This document shows, piece by piece, positions 11,165-23,296 of a stretch of 64,000 nt of DNA. This DNA comes from Lasiodiplodia sp. COLG20 (taxonomy: Eukaryota > Ascomycota > Dothideomycetes > Botryosphaeriales > Botryosphaeriaceae): NCBI GenBank assembly GCA_009801085.1, contig VNWV01000001.1:8370001-8434000 (forward strand), written 5' to 3'. Made by a program: the position numbers and the translations under genes. Position 1 is the stretch's first letter, and each line of letters starts with the position of its first letter. The notes under the pieces were generated by a model that worked only from the letters and a program-made list of their open reading frames with translations, made no database searches and had not been told where the DNA came from.

Positions 11165-14100
11165 ATGCCGGCTGATATCAGGAGCTTTTTTGGCGGCAAG
11201 CCTGCTGCGCAGCCTGCAAAAGAGGAGGTGCGTCGCTCTTTCCTGAGCTGCTACAGCTCCATCGCCCGCCTTCCCAAATCCCCGCGCCCTCGCAATGCCG
11301 CCACATTGAATCGAACAAACCAATCTTGACCGCGGTCAACTTCTGCAATACTTCCGAAAATTTATACTCACTCACCGCTCACAGGCAAAGCCCGCCGCCA
11401 AGAAGAGAGGCAGGCCAGCGCGCAAGGTCGTGGAAGACTCGGACGACGAAGACGAGCCGTGCGTCAGAGCATTCCGCTTTGACTTCTTCGCGCATGCTGA
11501 CATCGGTGTAGTCCCAAGAAAGCAACGCCCAAGAAGGCGGCTCCGAAGAAGCAAGCGTTGGTGTTGATGTCCATTCCGCATGATCAGAGACTAATCTGGA
11601 ACCAGCAAACGTGAGCCAACTCCTGAGGGTGAAGCCACTACAGCCTCGGCCTACTTCGGCGACAAGAAACCCGCTCGCTCCGCTCCCAGCAAGACTTCTA
11701 AACCTGCCCCGAAGACCGAAACGCCCAAGTCCTCTCCGAGAAAAGCCATGGCCACTAGCAAGACCGCTGCCACTCCTACCCGTACCTCCGCCAGAAAGAC
11801 GAAGCCTGCTACGTATGTCGAAGTCAAGGATGAGGACGAGGATTTCCTGGACGGTGATGACGACGGAGACGACATTTTCACGGCTGCTTTTAAGAAGAAG
11901 GGCAAGCAGGCAGATGACTACGACGAGGGCTCTGAGGACGAGCCTGTGGCACTGCCACAGCGGCAAGTCGGTGGGAAGGGGCAGAAGAAGCTCAAGGACG
12001 AGGATGAATTTGAGCCTGAAGCAGATGTCGACATGAAGGACGCCAACCCCGATGATGACTTTGTGGTCCCTGATGATGATGAAGAGGTCATTAGCAGTAA
12101 GCCGGCGAAGAAGGCCAAACCAGCTGCCAAGGCAGGAAGGAAGCGCAAGTCAGCCGAGACGGATGATGAGCTTGAGGAAGAACCACCCAAGAAAGCCCGC
12201 GGCCGCCCTTCAACGAAGACATCACCAGCAAAGAAGAAAGCGAAGAAGGACGAGCCGGAGAATGCTGCCATACAAGAGCTTCTGGACAGCATCCCTACCG
12301 TGCGGCCTCCGTCTCCGCCCCCGAAGGACGGACAAACTAAGAAGTTCGACTTCAAGAACGCTCATGCAAACTCTGGACCGGCGCCTCAAGCAGGTTCCAT
12401 CGACATACCCGATGGACAGCCGAACTGTCTCGCAGGGTTGACCTTTGTCTTCACTGGTTTGCTCCAGTACCTAGATCGCGAAGCCGGACAACAATTAGTC
12501 AAGCGCTACGGCGGGAAAGTCACGACTGGACCGAGCAGCAAGACCAGCTATGTGGTCCTTGGAAGCGATGCTGGTCCCAGCAAGCTTCAGAAAATCAAGC
12601 AGTTCAACCTCAAGACTATCAACGAAGAAGGCCTGTTTGCTCTTATCAAGAAACTGCCCGCTAATGGAGGCGACAGCAAGGCTGCGGCAGCCTATGAACA
12701 GAAGCAGGCAGCCGAAGAGAAGAAGATCAAGGAGATGGCTGAAGAAATGGAAAAGGAAGATCGGCGTCGTGGTGGTGCTGGCGGTGCTGGAGGCGGCAAG
12801 GCTGCTGTTAGTGCGGCAGGTTCTCAAGCACCTGGATCTCAATCATCGAGCTCGCAACCTGCTCCTGACAATCGTCTGTGGACTGTCAAGTATGCGCCCA
12901 CCCAGTTGACCCAGATTTGTGGAAATAAGGGCCAAGTGGAGAAACTTCAACGATGGCTGCGCAACTTCCCCAGGTGCCAGAAGAAGAACTTCAAGTTGGG
13001 AGGCCCCGATGGAAGCGGCCTTTTCAGGGCTGTGATGATCCATGGCCCGCCAGGAATCGGCAAGACAACTGCAGCACACCTCGTCGCCAAACTCGAAGGG
13101 TACGATGTTGTTGAGAGCAACGCCAGTGATACCCGGAGTAAGAGGCTTGTACAAGATGGCTTGCAAGGTGTCCTCGAGACAACATCGCTACTTGGATACT
13201 TCGCAGGTGAAGGAAAGAAGGTCGAAGAATCGAAGAAGAAGCTGGTGCTCATCATGGACGAAGTTGATGGCATGTCTGCTGGCGACCGAGGTGGAGTTGG
13301 AGCACTCGCCGCTGTCTGCAAAAAGACTGAAATCCCTATGATCCTCATCTGCAACGACCGCCGTCAGCCGAAGATGAAGCCATTCGACTATGTGACCTTT
13401 GATCTGGGGTTCAGACGTCCAACGACGGATCAAATCAGATCGAGAATCATGACCATTGCATACCGAGAGGGTCTCAAGATGCCCAAGAACGTTGTCGATG
13501 CTTTGATTGAGGGAACCAATGCGGATATTCGACAAGTCGTCAACATGGTCTCTACTGCAAAGCTTGACGAGGAAGCCATGGATTTCGACAAGGGCAAGCA
13601 AATGTCTAAGGCGTGGGAAAAGCACATCATCTTAAAGCCTTGGGATATTGTTGGCAAGATTCTCCAAGGCCATATGTTCTCGGAGAGCAGCAAGCACACT
13701 TTGAACGACAAGACCGAACTCTATTTCAACGACCATGAACTGAGCTACCTCATGCTCCAAGAAAACTACCTTGGGACCAACCCTATGCGTGCTGGAAACT
13801 ACCAGGGCAAGGAGCGCAATTTGAAGCTGCTAGAACTGGTAGACAATGCCGCGGAGAGCATCAGCGATGGAGACTTGGTTGACAGAATGATCCATGGCTC
13901 TCAACAGCAGTGGAGCCTTATGCCAACTCACGCTGTCTTCAGTTTTGTTCGACCCGCAAGCTTTGTTGCTGGCAGTATGGCCGGCTTCAAGACTAACTTC
14001 CCTCAGTGGTTGGGTAAGAACAGCTCGCAAGGCAAGCTCACGCGTATGGTCAAGGAGATCCAGGGCCATATGCGATTGCGTTCATCCGGTGACCGTCATG

Positions 14101-14699
14101 AGATTCGTCAACAATACATTCCTGTTCTTTGGAAAGAGCTTGTCAAGAAACTCGAGATGGAAGGCAAGGAAGCCGTACCTGAAGTCATCGAACTCATGGA
14201 CAGTTACTTCCTTACCAAGGAAGACTTCGATGCGATCGTGGAACTGGGTGTTGGCCCTATGGACATGGAGAAAATCAATATTCCGACACAGACAAAGGCA
14301 ACCTTCACGAGGACGTAAGCATCATCATCAACAGCTAACAGAGACTGAAAGAATGGCAAGCTGACATAGACGTCTTTACACAGGTACAACCAGCAATCCC
14401 ATCCTATTCCCTTCATGAAGGCTTCTTCTGTCGTCGCGCCTAAGAAGGCCGCCAAGGAAAAACCTGATCTGGAAGAGGCGATCGAAGAGTTGGACGAGGG
14501 TGAGGTGGTGGATGATCCGGATACAAAGAAGGACGAAGATGATGAAGGCGATATCACCAAGGACAAGTACATCAAGCAGCCAAAGAAGAAGGCCGCGCCC
14601 AAGAAGAAAGCGGCGAAGAAATCGGCGGCGGCGGGTGGCGATGATGAGGAAGAAGAGAAGCCGAAGAAGGGTAAGGGCAAGGGAAAGGCGAAGAAATAA
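11165..14699 (+). CDS. RFC1: Replication factor C large subunit, RFC1
   Basis: Five exons: 11165-11227, 11385-11458, 11512-11562, 11606-14314 and 14384-14699, encoding 1070 residues. RFC1 is the large subunit of the clamp loader that puts PCNA on DNA. The first residues MPADIRSFFGGKP match the short PCNA-binding-like start of fungal Rfc1. A long acidic and Lys-rich region follows. A BRCT domain lies at about 330-415 (LTFVFTGLLQYLDREAG). The AAA+ module has Walker A GPPGIGKTT near 542 and Walker B LVLIMDEVD near 608. The RFC1-specific C-domain follows (DLGFRRPTTDQIRSRI). The tail is a Lys-rich PKKKAAPKKKA stretch, probably a nuclear signal. Exon 3 ends at a weak donor (GTTGAT), chosen because it alone keeps the frame. 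The other joins are solid. Confidence 0.95.
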
Positions 14700-15423
14700 G
14701 CGGAGCCGCTTTCACATAAAGGAAGGATGGAGTACGACCAAAGAAAAGTATAGCTTCGTGGTGCGTGGTCTCAGTCGGGTTGTAGAATCAGGATGTTTCT
14801 TCCCCTTTCTCTTTCTCTTTTCCTGCACCGAGTGGAGGAGAATTATTTTCGAGTGGACAAAGAGTGGCCAGGGGCATCCACTGGCTGAAAGGTATCCACC
14901 TTTCTTCGGTATTCTTTGTTATGTTATGCATTCAAGAGGTTTGAAGGGATTATGCAAGGGACAAATATATGGGAGTATTGGATTTCTGGTAGGGAATCCA
15001 GGAGGGTTAAAATGGGTTACAGTAACAAAAAGTGCATGAATTAAAATTGCAAAGTTATGTTACGTCGTTGGGTTGTGAAAGATTGTCTTGTGGTACTTGT
15101 TTTATCAGAAATTTCTCATCCTACATGGGTAGTTGAATCAATGCTCGGATGCACTTGTACAATTGAGTGTTTACATCGTCAATGTCTGAGAATTGGATTT
15201 ATCTAATTATGCAGGCAGTGGTTATTGGATTTCTGCTAAGGAACGACTCTACGATTGGGATAGCAAAGATAAGAACTGTCAGTATCTATTCATCACGTCT
15301 CTAAAAAAAAAAAAAAAAAAAAAAGGAGAAAATCAAAAGAACATGCAAGGAAAGAGTAGAGCAAATGACAAGCAGTCCAAAGCTCACTGGGTCACGCGTC
15401 ACCCTTTCTCTCTTTACCTGCCG
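14700..15423. other. Convergent intergenic region
   Basis: The region lies between the 3' ends of RFC1 and NagA. It holds a half GGGTAG copy at 15126 and a run of about 21 A at 15303. There is no gene signal. Confidence 0.6.
15126..15165 (+). repeat. GGGTAG element, decayed half copy
   Basis: It starts TGGGTAGTTGAATCAATGCT, after which similarity fades. No matching right arm follows within 100 bases. Confidence 0.45.
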
Positions 15424-17433
15424 TCACAACCCGCCCTCCCTCTCCCAAACCATCCGTCCGGACATCCACGTTTGCAGCACCTCGCCCTCCTCGCTCAGCA
15501 CAACCAGGTCCGCCCTGTTCCCTTCCTTCAACACCCCCACCCCACCTCCCTCCAACGAATCCGGCGTATCCACGCCCATCAGCCCGGCCACGTTCTCCGT
15601 CACGGTGCGCACGGCCTCCGGCAGCGTGCACCCGGTCCACGCGACGAGGTTGCGGACGGCCTCGGCGAGGGTACCGCAGCCGCCGATGAGCGTTTCGTTG
15701 CTCGCGTCGTCGTCGCCAGCAGCAGCAGCAGTGGAGCCGTTCGAGGCGATGACGGCTTTGGGAGAGGGATACGGCTCGCCCGTGACCGGGTCGTGCGTGA
15801 CTTTGCGCTGGGTGGACGAGATCTGGGCGTGGCCCGGGTAGGTGCCGGCGGGGATGGTGGGCGAGGCGAGCTCGATGCTGTCGGAGACGAGGATGGCGCG
15901 GGAGGGATTGGCGCGGTAGAGGAGGGAGACGGTGGAGGGGTGCAGGTGGTGGCCGTCGGCGATGAGGGTGTAGTAGGGGGGCTGGGCGCCGCCGTTCTTC
16001 GTGAGCGGCGGTGGGATGGAGATCAGGCCGGCGAGACCGGGTTGGCGGGAGTGCAGCGGTGTCATGGCGTTGAGGGTGTGCGTTAGGCAGGTGGCGCCGG
16101 CACCGAGGGCGGCGAGACCGTCGGCGTAGGTGGCGGTCGTGTGGCCGAGGGAGACGCGGATCGAGTGATTGGTGGTAAGGGTTTTGATGAGGGTGGTGCT
16201 TGAGGGGAGTTCGGGTGCGAGCGTGGCGAGTTTAACGGAGGAGAGGCCAGCGGTGCCGTAAATGGTGGTTGGAGAGGGCGTCGTTGTGGGAGTGTGGAAG
16301 AGGGATGCGTTGTGTGCACCAGCTTTGGAAGGATGGAGGTAAGGCCCTTCGGCATGAGCGCCATGTAAATAGGCACTGCTGGAAGATAGATATCGGGGCT
16401 GAAGGGACGGGAGGATCTGTGCGAATGTGAGATTTCTGTAAATTAGGCGCATTTGTTCGTCTGAAATCGAAAGACACGGAGAGGAAGCATACACATATCT
16501 ATTTGATTCAAAGAAAGTTCGCAATGAAAAGCCAAAGTGTAAAGGAGCTCCATCGGTGAAAGTTGCAAGTTTGGAAAGTTACCATGATCTAACAGGAATC
16601 ATTATGACACAGACGCAGGCTGACATCAATACAGATTACAACCGAAGGCTAGTGCAAAGAATAGCAGGATCCTCGAATCCAGGGTAACGATATTTAAAAG
16701 AAAAAAGAAACAACCCATGGGTAGTTGAAGCTAACGTCCGGACGTATATGTAGAATTTTTAATTCGACATCCTCATCCGGACGATAGCTTCAACTACCCA
16801 TGATATGAGCGAAAATGGAATGCCGCTCTGTACCAGGCTAGCGTGAGGAATATCAAGGCCCCAGACGTGACTATTCCCTGCCTTCTCTTTTATCAAAGAA
16901 AGACGACATAAGCGGGTAGTTGAAGCTATCGTCCGGACGCGAATGTATAATTTTTAATTCGACATTTTCGTCCGGACGATAGCTTCAAGTACCCATGATA
17001 TGAGCGAAAAAAAAAAAAAAATTCACGCTAGCCTTCGGCTGTGACAGATAGATTGCTTTAAGAATTGACTCGACAAAAAAAGAAAGAAATGACCGACCTT
17101 CTGGAAAGTATCAGGAGACACAGTAGGAATGGTAGCCCAAAATCCGGTTACTCCCTGCGAGACATAGTGCTCGGCCGTCTCTTTCAACTTTAGATCGTAT
17201 TGGCGTTCATCATCGAAATGGGTGAAATGAAAGCCGTTAACGCCGTTTGTGTGTAGCTCGAGGAAGCCAGGGGCGACAATGTTGCCCTCCAGATCCACGA
17301 TCTCTCCGCCGATGTAGCCGGTGCGCTTGAGGATGCGGCCGGTCTCTTCGGAGATGACGAGGTGATCGTCGACGATCTCACCGCCCAGGCAGTAGCTGCC
17401 GTTGGTGAAGAGGGTGAACTGGTTGTCAGACAT
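15424..17433 (-). CDS. nagA: N-acetylglucosamine-6-phosphate deacetylase
   Basis: Two exons, 17098-17433 and 15424-16416, encode 442 residues. The enzyme removes the acetyl group of GlcNAc-6-phosphate in amino-sugar catabolism, for instance after chitin breakdown. The amidohydrolase motifs are present in order: VAPGFLELHTNG (first metal-site region), GAHAEGPYLHPSKAGAH, VSLGHTTATYADG, THTLNAMTPLH, LIADGHHLHP and ILVSDSI. The C-terminus ends with a beta-sandwich strand typical of the family. The intron is 681 bp, roughly ten times the usual length here, and carries two GGGTAG palindromes. The splice joins SPDTFQK to ILPSLQ, which keeps the family alignment intact. The donor is GTCGGT, weaker than usual. 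An Ala/Gly/Asp-rich insert before LIGGCGT is unremarkable. It diverges from the SMP-C2 gene. Confidence 0.92.
16718..16800. repeat. GGGTAG element, inner unit
   Basis: The unit is 83 bp and starts TGGGTAGTTGAAGCTAACGT. The right arm CATCCGGACGATAGCTTC leads into AACTACCCA. It lies in the NagA intron. Confidence 0.88.
16913..16995. repeat. GGGTAG element, inner unit
   Basis: The unit is 83 bp, with the first base changed to C (CGGGTAGTTGAAGC). It ends GCTTCAAGTACCCA. An A-rich run follows, then an intact outer arm. Confidence 0.88.
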
Positions 17434-17939
17434 TGCTTGCGATCTACTTGCCGGCTTGGCTGTGGTGGAGGAAGGTCAGCGGCGGAGCGCTGGGCGGGGT
17501 CTGGCAATCCTGGCGGCGATCGTCGGAACCCCAACCCGGATCGCTGCAGCTCACTCAGACGTCTGACCTGCAAAAAGCTAGCAAGCGCTCTGCCAGAACC
17601 TCTTCCGGCCATGGCGGCGTCTAGTTCGGGGTGCGTAGCCTGTTTGGAGCTGCGGTGACACGCTCTGGCCTGGCCAAAGCACCTGCGATTGACGTGAGAA
17701 TGGCAGCCACATGATGTCATCGCTGTGGCTTCCCGCGCGAAACACGCTGGGTGCTGCAGCCAAACCTTCCTTGCTTGCGTCAACATCCTGCTTGTCCAGG
17801 CTAGATTATTTCTTCCCAGCCGCCGTCGCCTCGCAATTGACCGTGCTGGCGTCCCGACACTGCCGCGCAAAGGCGAAAGCAGTCCTTTGACCTGCTCCCT
17901 CCCTTTCAACCACCACCTGCGATCGCTCCCTTAGCCATC
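17434..17939. promoter_or_regulatory. Divergent promoter region, NagA and SMP-C2 gene
   Basis: These 506 GC-rich bases lie between two divergent starts. Several open frames cross it but none has domain support. I could not assign a specific binding site. Confidence 0.5.
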
Positions 17940-20900
17940 ATGGCTGAACAGCAGCAGCAGCACGCCCCAGGCGGCCACTACTCTGGCGCCAATCCCGTTC
18001 CCACGGTCAAGAAGTTCCTCGAAAGCCTGGACAAAGAGAAGCAGGAGCGCGACAGAGCCATCGAGCAGCAGGGCCAACAACCGCAAACTGTCACGGCTCA
18101 CAAGCAACACCCCCGTGGTATCAAGGGCACTCAGAAGGAAGTCACCGATCCCACGACCGGTCGCCAGGTCGTCATCGAGGATGTCAATCGGGATGTCATG
18201 AAAGAGGTTGACAACCCAAAGGTCAGCGCTCACGCACCCTAGCTTTGTGCAATCTGGTTCTGACGCGCAGCAGCTCTCAGTTCCAAACGCGAATTTGGGC
18301 AAGGATACGGTATGCCTCCCCGCACATATCCAGCTATCTATCTCACTAACACTAGCATAGCCGATCAAGACGGATGCCTCTCAATCCAACCCCGAGTACA
18401 AATACAACCAAGATGTTACCGCACCCCCGGATCCGGTTGAGGAGGGCACCACCTCCGATGTTCCTATCCACGGCGAGAAGACAAACATTCTGTTCCATCC
18501 CACCCCCTCTGTCAGCTATGAGCCCTATTTTGAGGCCATGGAGAAACGCACCACTGGCCTGTGTGCAGGAATATTCGCCGCTATCATCGTCGTTGGCAGG
18601 ATCTTCGGCGGCCATATGCTGGGCCTGATTGCCCTTGGTTTCTGCGTGTCCTCGGGTGTTTTTCTGTGGATGAAAGAAGTCATTCGCAGCGGGCGCGAGG
18701 TTGAATGGGAGAGCGAGAAGAATCGCGGCCAGACGGTAGGCACCTTCCCGCAGTATAACCATACCTCATCTAACTGTGCGGCAGGCATCTGCAAATCTGC
18801 TTCCCGAATCGGTTGAATGGATGAATACCTTCCTTGGAATTGTCTGGGGTTTGATCAATCCCGACATGTTCCAGGGTGTGGCCGATACGCTCGAAGATGT
18901 CATGCAAGCCTCGGTACCGGGTGTCATTGAGAACGTCCGCGTTGCAGAAATCAACCAAGGAAGCAACCCTCTCCGCATTCTGAGCTTGCGCGCACTTCCA
19001 GACTCGCACATGAAGGAGGTGAAACAGGCAATCCATGAAGAGAACAAAAAGACGAAAGACCCCCAGGAAGCTGCTGCAGATGAGGAGGGCGGTGACTACT
19101 ACAACCTTGAGTGTTCCTTTGCCTACCATGCGAAGCCGTCTGGCCAGCGTGCGTCAGACAAGGCCCGGAACATGCACATGCAACTTGTCTTCTATCTGGG
19201 AATCAAAGGCCTGTTCGGAGTCCCGCTACCAATCTTCGTGGAACTACAGGGTCTCGTTGGCACCGTCCGTCTACGTCTCAACTTAACTCCGGAACCACCC
19301 TTCCTAAAGACCCTTACTTTCACTCTGATGGGAGTTCCCCAAGTCCAGGCAGGATGTATTCCCATGCTTGAGAAAGGCGTCAACATCTTGAACCTTCCCT
19401 TGATCTCCAACTTTGTCAATTATGCTATTAGCGCCGCGGCAAGCATGTATGTCGCGCCCAAGTCTATGTCCATTGATATGCGGGCCATTCTCCAAGGCGA
19501 CGATATTCAGAAGGATGTTCAAGCACTTGGAGTTATGTGGATCCGCATCCACCGTGCTATTGGCCTCAGCAAGCAGGATAAGCGTGGCAGCAAGCATGGT
19601 GGCAGTGATCCTTACATCACTCTCTCGTTCTCCAAGTATGGCAAGCCCATGTACTGCACTCGGGTAATTACGGACGACTTGAACCCAATCTGGGAAGAGA
19701 CTACCGCGTAAGTTATTTTCTCCTCTAAAAGAGATTTCACGGGACTGATATGATATAGCCTTCTTGTAACGCCCGAGTTGATCAAGGCGGATGAGAATCT
19801 GAGCGTCGAACTATGGGACTCTGACCGCCATAGCGCCGATGATATTGTTGGCAAGGTCGAACTCTCGATGCAAAAGATGATTCAGCATCCTGGAAAGATG
19901 TACCCTCAGGTCAGCAAGCTCGCCGGTATGGATGCCGACAGCACCATGCCAGGGGAACTCCATTGGGAGGTTGGTTACTTCAGCAAGCCCAAGTTCAGGC
20001 CCGAGCTCCGCACCGATGGTAAGAACAACGCTCTCGTCGATGAGCTCAAGGACAAGCCTGAACTGCAAGACGAGAAGGGCGTCACAAACACCGCCGAGGA
20101 TGATGCAGTCCAGCACACTCCTCCCGATCCCCTCTGGCCCAGCGGTGTCTGCAGTATTGTCGTTCATCAAATTGTGAATCTGGAGCTCGAAAACGTCAAA
20201 GGAACGCAGGGCAGCCGAAATGGCCGAGAGTTTGAGCCAGCCAAACCTTATGGTGAAACCACGGAGCAGGAAGGAAAGAACCTTCCTACCAGCTACTGCA
20301 CGATCCTCTACAATGATGAGTTGGTCTACCGTACCCGTGCCAAGGCTGTCAGCTCTCAGCCAATTTTCAACGCCGGTACCGAGCGGTTCATGCGCGATTG
20401 GAGGTCTGGAATTGTCACTGTTACTGTCCGCGACTCCCGCAACCGAGAACACGATCCGATTCTGGGTGTTGTGCCGCTCAAACTCACCGATATACTGGAG
20501 ACCAGCTCCCAAGTCACACGCTGGTACCCACTCGATGGTGGCATTGGGTTCGGTCGCATTCGAATTTCTTTGCTCTGGCGGAGCATCGAAACCCGTCTTC
20601 CTCCCCAACTCCTCGGATGGGACGTAGGCACTTTCGAATTCTCGTCCGATCGCATTATAGCAGTCAACTACAACCACCATGCTAAGCTTCGTCTGCGTAC
20701 TGGTGGATCCACTGCAAAGATTCCTCGCACTGAGGCACACGCATTGGAAGAAGGCGATGGTATGTATTGGGATCTAACCAAGAAAGAGGGTAAGAACGAT
20801 GTGCGGCTTCCCGTGAAGTATCGCTACCGCTCCCCTATCGTCTTCGAGTTCCACCTTAGCGGTAAGCGCAAGGCCGCTGCCTATGCCGTCATCTGGCTCC

Positions 20901-21823
20901 AACATTTCATCGACAATGAGGAGATGCCCGTTAACGTCCCCATCTGGACATGCTCTCACCCAGCCCGCCTTACCCAGAACTACATCACCGAGGAGAACTG
21001 CAAGGGCGAGGCGGGTCTTGAGGATCTTCAGGAAGTCGGTCGCCTACAGTTCACGGGCAGGTTCAAGGCTGGCACAGATGAGAGCCACGAGGCCTTTATC
21101 ATGGACAACGACTCACGCGAGACGTTTGAGACCTGGGAGGCGTGCATGGCCGAGGGTGTGCGCCAGCGTCGCGTTGACAAGGAACTACCAGACCGCATCA
21201 AGCAGCTACATGACAACTCGCTCACATCGGGCCGCGACGTGCTCAAGGGGGCGCCCGAGGAGGAGAAGATGAAGTGGCTCACAAGAGACGGCACCGACTG
21301 GTCCGGCGCCTTCGGCGACGACCCCAAGGCCTACATGGACGCTTCTGGTCGCAAGCGCCGCGAGCCTGGCCGAGACGCCCCACTGCACGACCCGCATCAC
21401 CCCAGCTCGGACGAGGACCATGAGAGTGACCTCGATCGGGACGATCAGGGCGACTCAAGCTCGGACGACTTGGGCATCCAGGACGCGGACAACATGGACG
21501 GCGCCGCCTCTAGCTCCGCCGGTGGCCGCAAGTCGACCTCGGGCGAGACGGCAACCACGGAAGGCACCACAGGAACAGGCAATACGTCTTCCTCGGCTTA
21601 CACTCAGGACAGCAGTGGCAGCGGTCAGTCGAACAAAGCCGTCAACAAGCAGAACAAGCGCACTGAGGCGCGCAAGCAGCGCGGCATGATGCAGTGGAAG
21701 CCCGCGCGCAATGCTAAATTTGCGAAAGACGAGGGCATCATTGGCATGAGGAGGCTGAAGAATAGGATCACGGGCAAGATGGAGGGGAGGAAGCCCGGTG
21801 TTGAGACTGAGACGGGAACTTGA
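17940..21823 (+). CDS. SMP and C2 domain membrane-contact protein, Mug190/tricalbin-like
   Basis: Five exons: 17940-18221, 18271-18309, 18361-18735, 18785-19707 and 19759-21823, encoding about 1227 residues. Proteins of this class sit in the ER and tether it to other membranes while moving lipids. Residues 1-165 are polar. A hydrophobic hairpin lies at about 172-210 (GLCAGIFAAIIVVGRIFGG). An SMP lipid-transfer domain follows at about 240-440 (ESVEWMNTFLGIVWGLINP). One C2 domain at about 480-600 has GSDPYITLSF and DLNPIWEE. A second C2-like domain lies near 665-810. The last 170 residues are acidic and Ser/Gly-rich. Three-prime neighbour Gyp5 is convergent. The S. pombe Mug190 family is the closest match I recognise; the exact role is inferred. 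Confidence 0.88.
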
Positions 21824-23296
21824 TGCAACTACTTTTTCTTTTTCTTGCCCTTTTTCGAGCATGCTGATTACGTTCATGGTTATGACGTTGGACTTCTTTT
21901 TTCAAGGCTTTTTTCTTTGATTTATTACCCGCTCCAGGACGGAGCATGTATAAAGTATATGCAGGACGGGGTTAATCATTCATGACTTAATGCAACAATA
22001 ACTTTTAACTTTTATGATTGATTTTCCTGGCAAAGATGCTGCGTGGGCTTATTTTTTGGTGTAAAGAGGGCCCCAGCATACAGGGTAATTATGCCTCAAT
22101 CCTCCAATGAAGAACAACATTCGTGGAATATTCTGCGTTAATGCCCAGACTATCGTTTCATAAAATGAGCGAAAAGCCAATTCACGTTAGCCTTCTAGAA
22201 GATTCGGATTTCTATACGTGAGATGTTCATTCTGCTTTGCGAAATAGAAGAGCCTGTCCGCCCTATTCTTAAACGCCTACCAAGGTCTCATATCTGGCTC
22301 ATTGAATGCTCTACCAAACTCGCCCAACAAAGCAAGGGACACATCACATCACGACTCGCAAATTGCACCAACAGAGCAATCAGAACGAAAAAGAAAGAGG
22401 AAGAAGTGTATAACGCGCAGAAAGAAGATAAAAACACCCTCTGCTATGCATTGTCCAAAACAAAACAAAAAAAAAAAAAATGCAGATAAATGAGCTAGTC
22501 ATAAGCCCTTTTATCACTAAACCTACCTAAGGGGACAATGGGAAGACCAAGTGGGGAAGAAGAGCAAAGGACTCCACCTCCCCGCGACCCTAGTAAGGAA
22601 GCAAAAGCAGGAAATCCAAATCCATTTGTCCCAAGAAAAAGACCCAGTAACTCCATCAGGATATTCTCCTTCTTTCCTTCTTCCCTCCGCCAATTTCCTC
22701 CCCTTCATTCCGCTGCTGCTTCTGTAATGGAAAGTTTTCATGTGTGTCGCTGCTGTATACAGGGAAAGAGGACAAACCCCGCCAACCTCCAATTCCGCTT
22801 TGTAGAGAGAAAATACCAAAAAAAGGGTTGATAATGGGTCGTCGTGGCGTCAATGAGTGGAAGAGGCTGGGAATATTAAGAAGAAAGGAAATGTTGTGTG
22901 TTCGGTCCGGGTCGTGATGGTGATGATTTTTCTTTGAAAATGTGGCTAGTGCAGAGAAGTTTGTTGATGCTGGTGAAGAACAGGAGGGTTGAAGAGTAGC
23001 TCTCCTAAATTCAAGAAGTCGCGTGTGACCAATATCCTCCACGTTCCTGATCGAACTTCCGTCGAGGCTGCGGCTCAGGTGAATAAGAAGAAAGAGATTC
23101 ATCCTGCTTCTCCGTAGCATTTGCTTGGGAAAAGAGCTTGCTCGAGCGGGAACTCTAGGGAAAGTCTCGATCATTGGTTTCCTTGCGCTGCTTCAGACCT
23201 AAAACTTTACCAGGAAAGTTGATGCGAGAATAGCGATCTTCGGCGTAACCAGGTCGGAGACGTTCGCCAGCTGGTAGAGAGAACTGTGGAGAGCGA
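21824..23296. other. Convergent intergenic region
   Basis: The region separates the 3' ends of the SMP-C2 and RabGAP genes. A truncated repeat end is present at about 22155-22200: ATGAGCGAAAAGCC followed by AATTCACGTTAGCC, which matches the inner flank plus outer arm. The rest is AT- and A-rich with no gene signal. Confidence 0.55.
22160..22195. repeat. GGGTAG element, truncated right end
   Basis: Only the inner-flank motif ATGAGCGAAAA and the outer arm AATTCACGTTAGCCTTC remain. Just upstream, GACTATCGTTTCAT may be a scrap of the inner arm. Confidence 0.5.

Larger units (their letters stand above)
16637..17043. repeat. Composite GGGTAG element inside the NagA intron
   Basis: The left outer arm is TACAACCGAAGGCTAG at 16637. 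The first inner palindrome lies at 16718-16800 and the second at 16913-16995. The right outer arm ends at 17043 (CACGCTAGCCTTCGGCTGTG). ACAGAT occurs directly outside both ends, at 16631-16636 and 17044-17049, as a target duplication would. An extra arm remnant (GGCTAGCGTGAG) lies between the two inner units, so it could also be two elements side by side. Confidence 0.7.

Noticed and set aside
15193..16086. 297-codon + strand frame
   Set aside because: It lies antisense to the NagA second exon, whose motifs are certain; the frame begins at an A-run and reads as a Gly/Val shadow.
17190..17909. 239-codon minus frame between NagA and the SMP-C2 gene
   Set aside because: It overlaps NagA exon 1 in another frame and has no motif.
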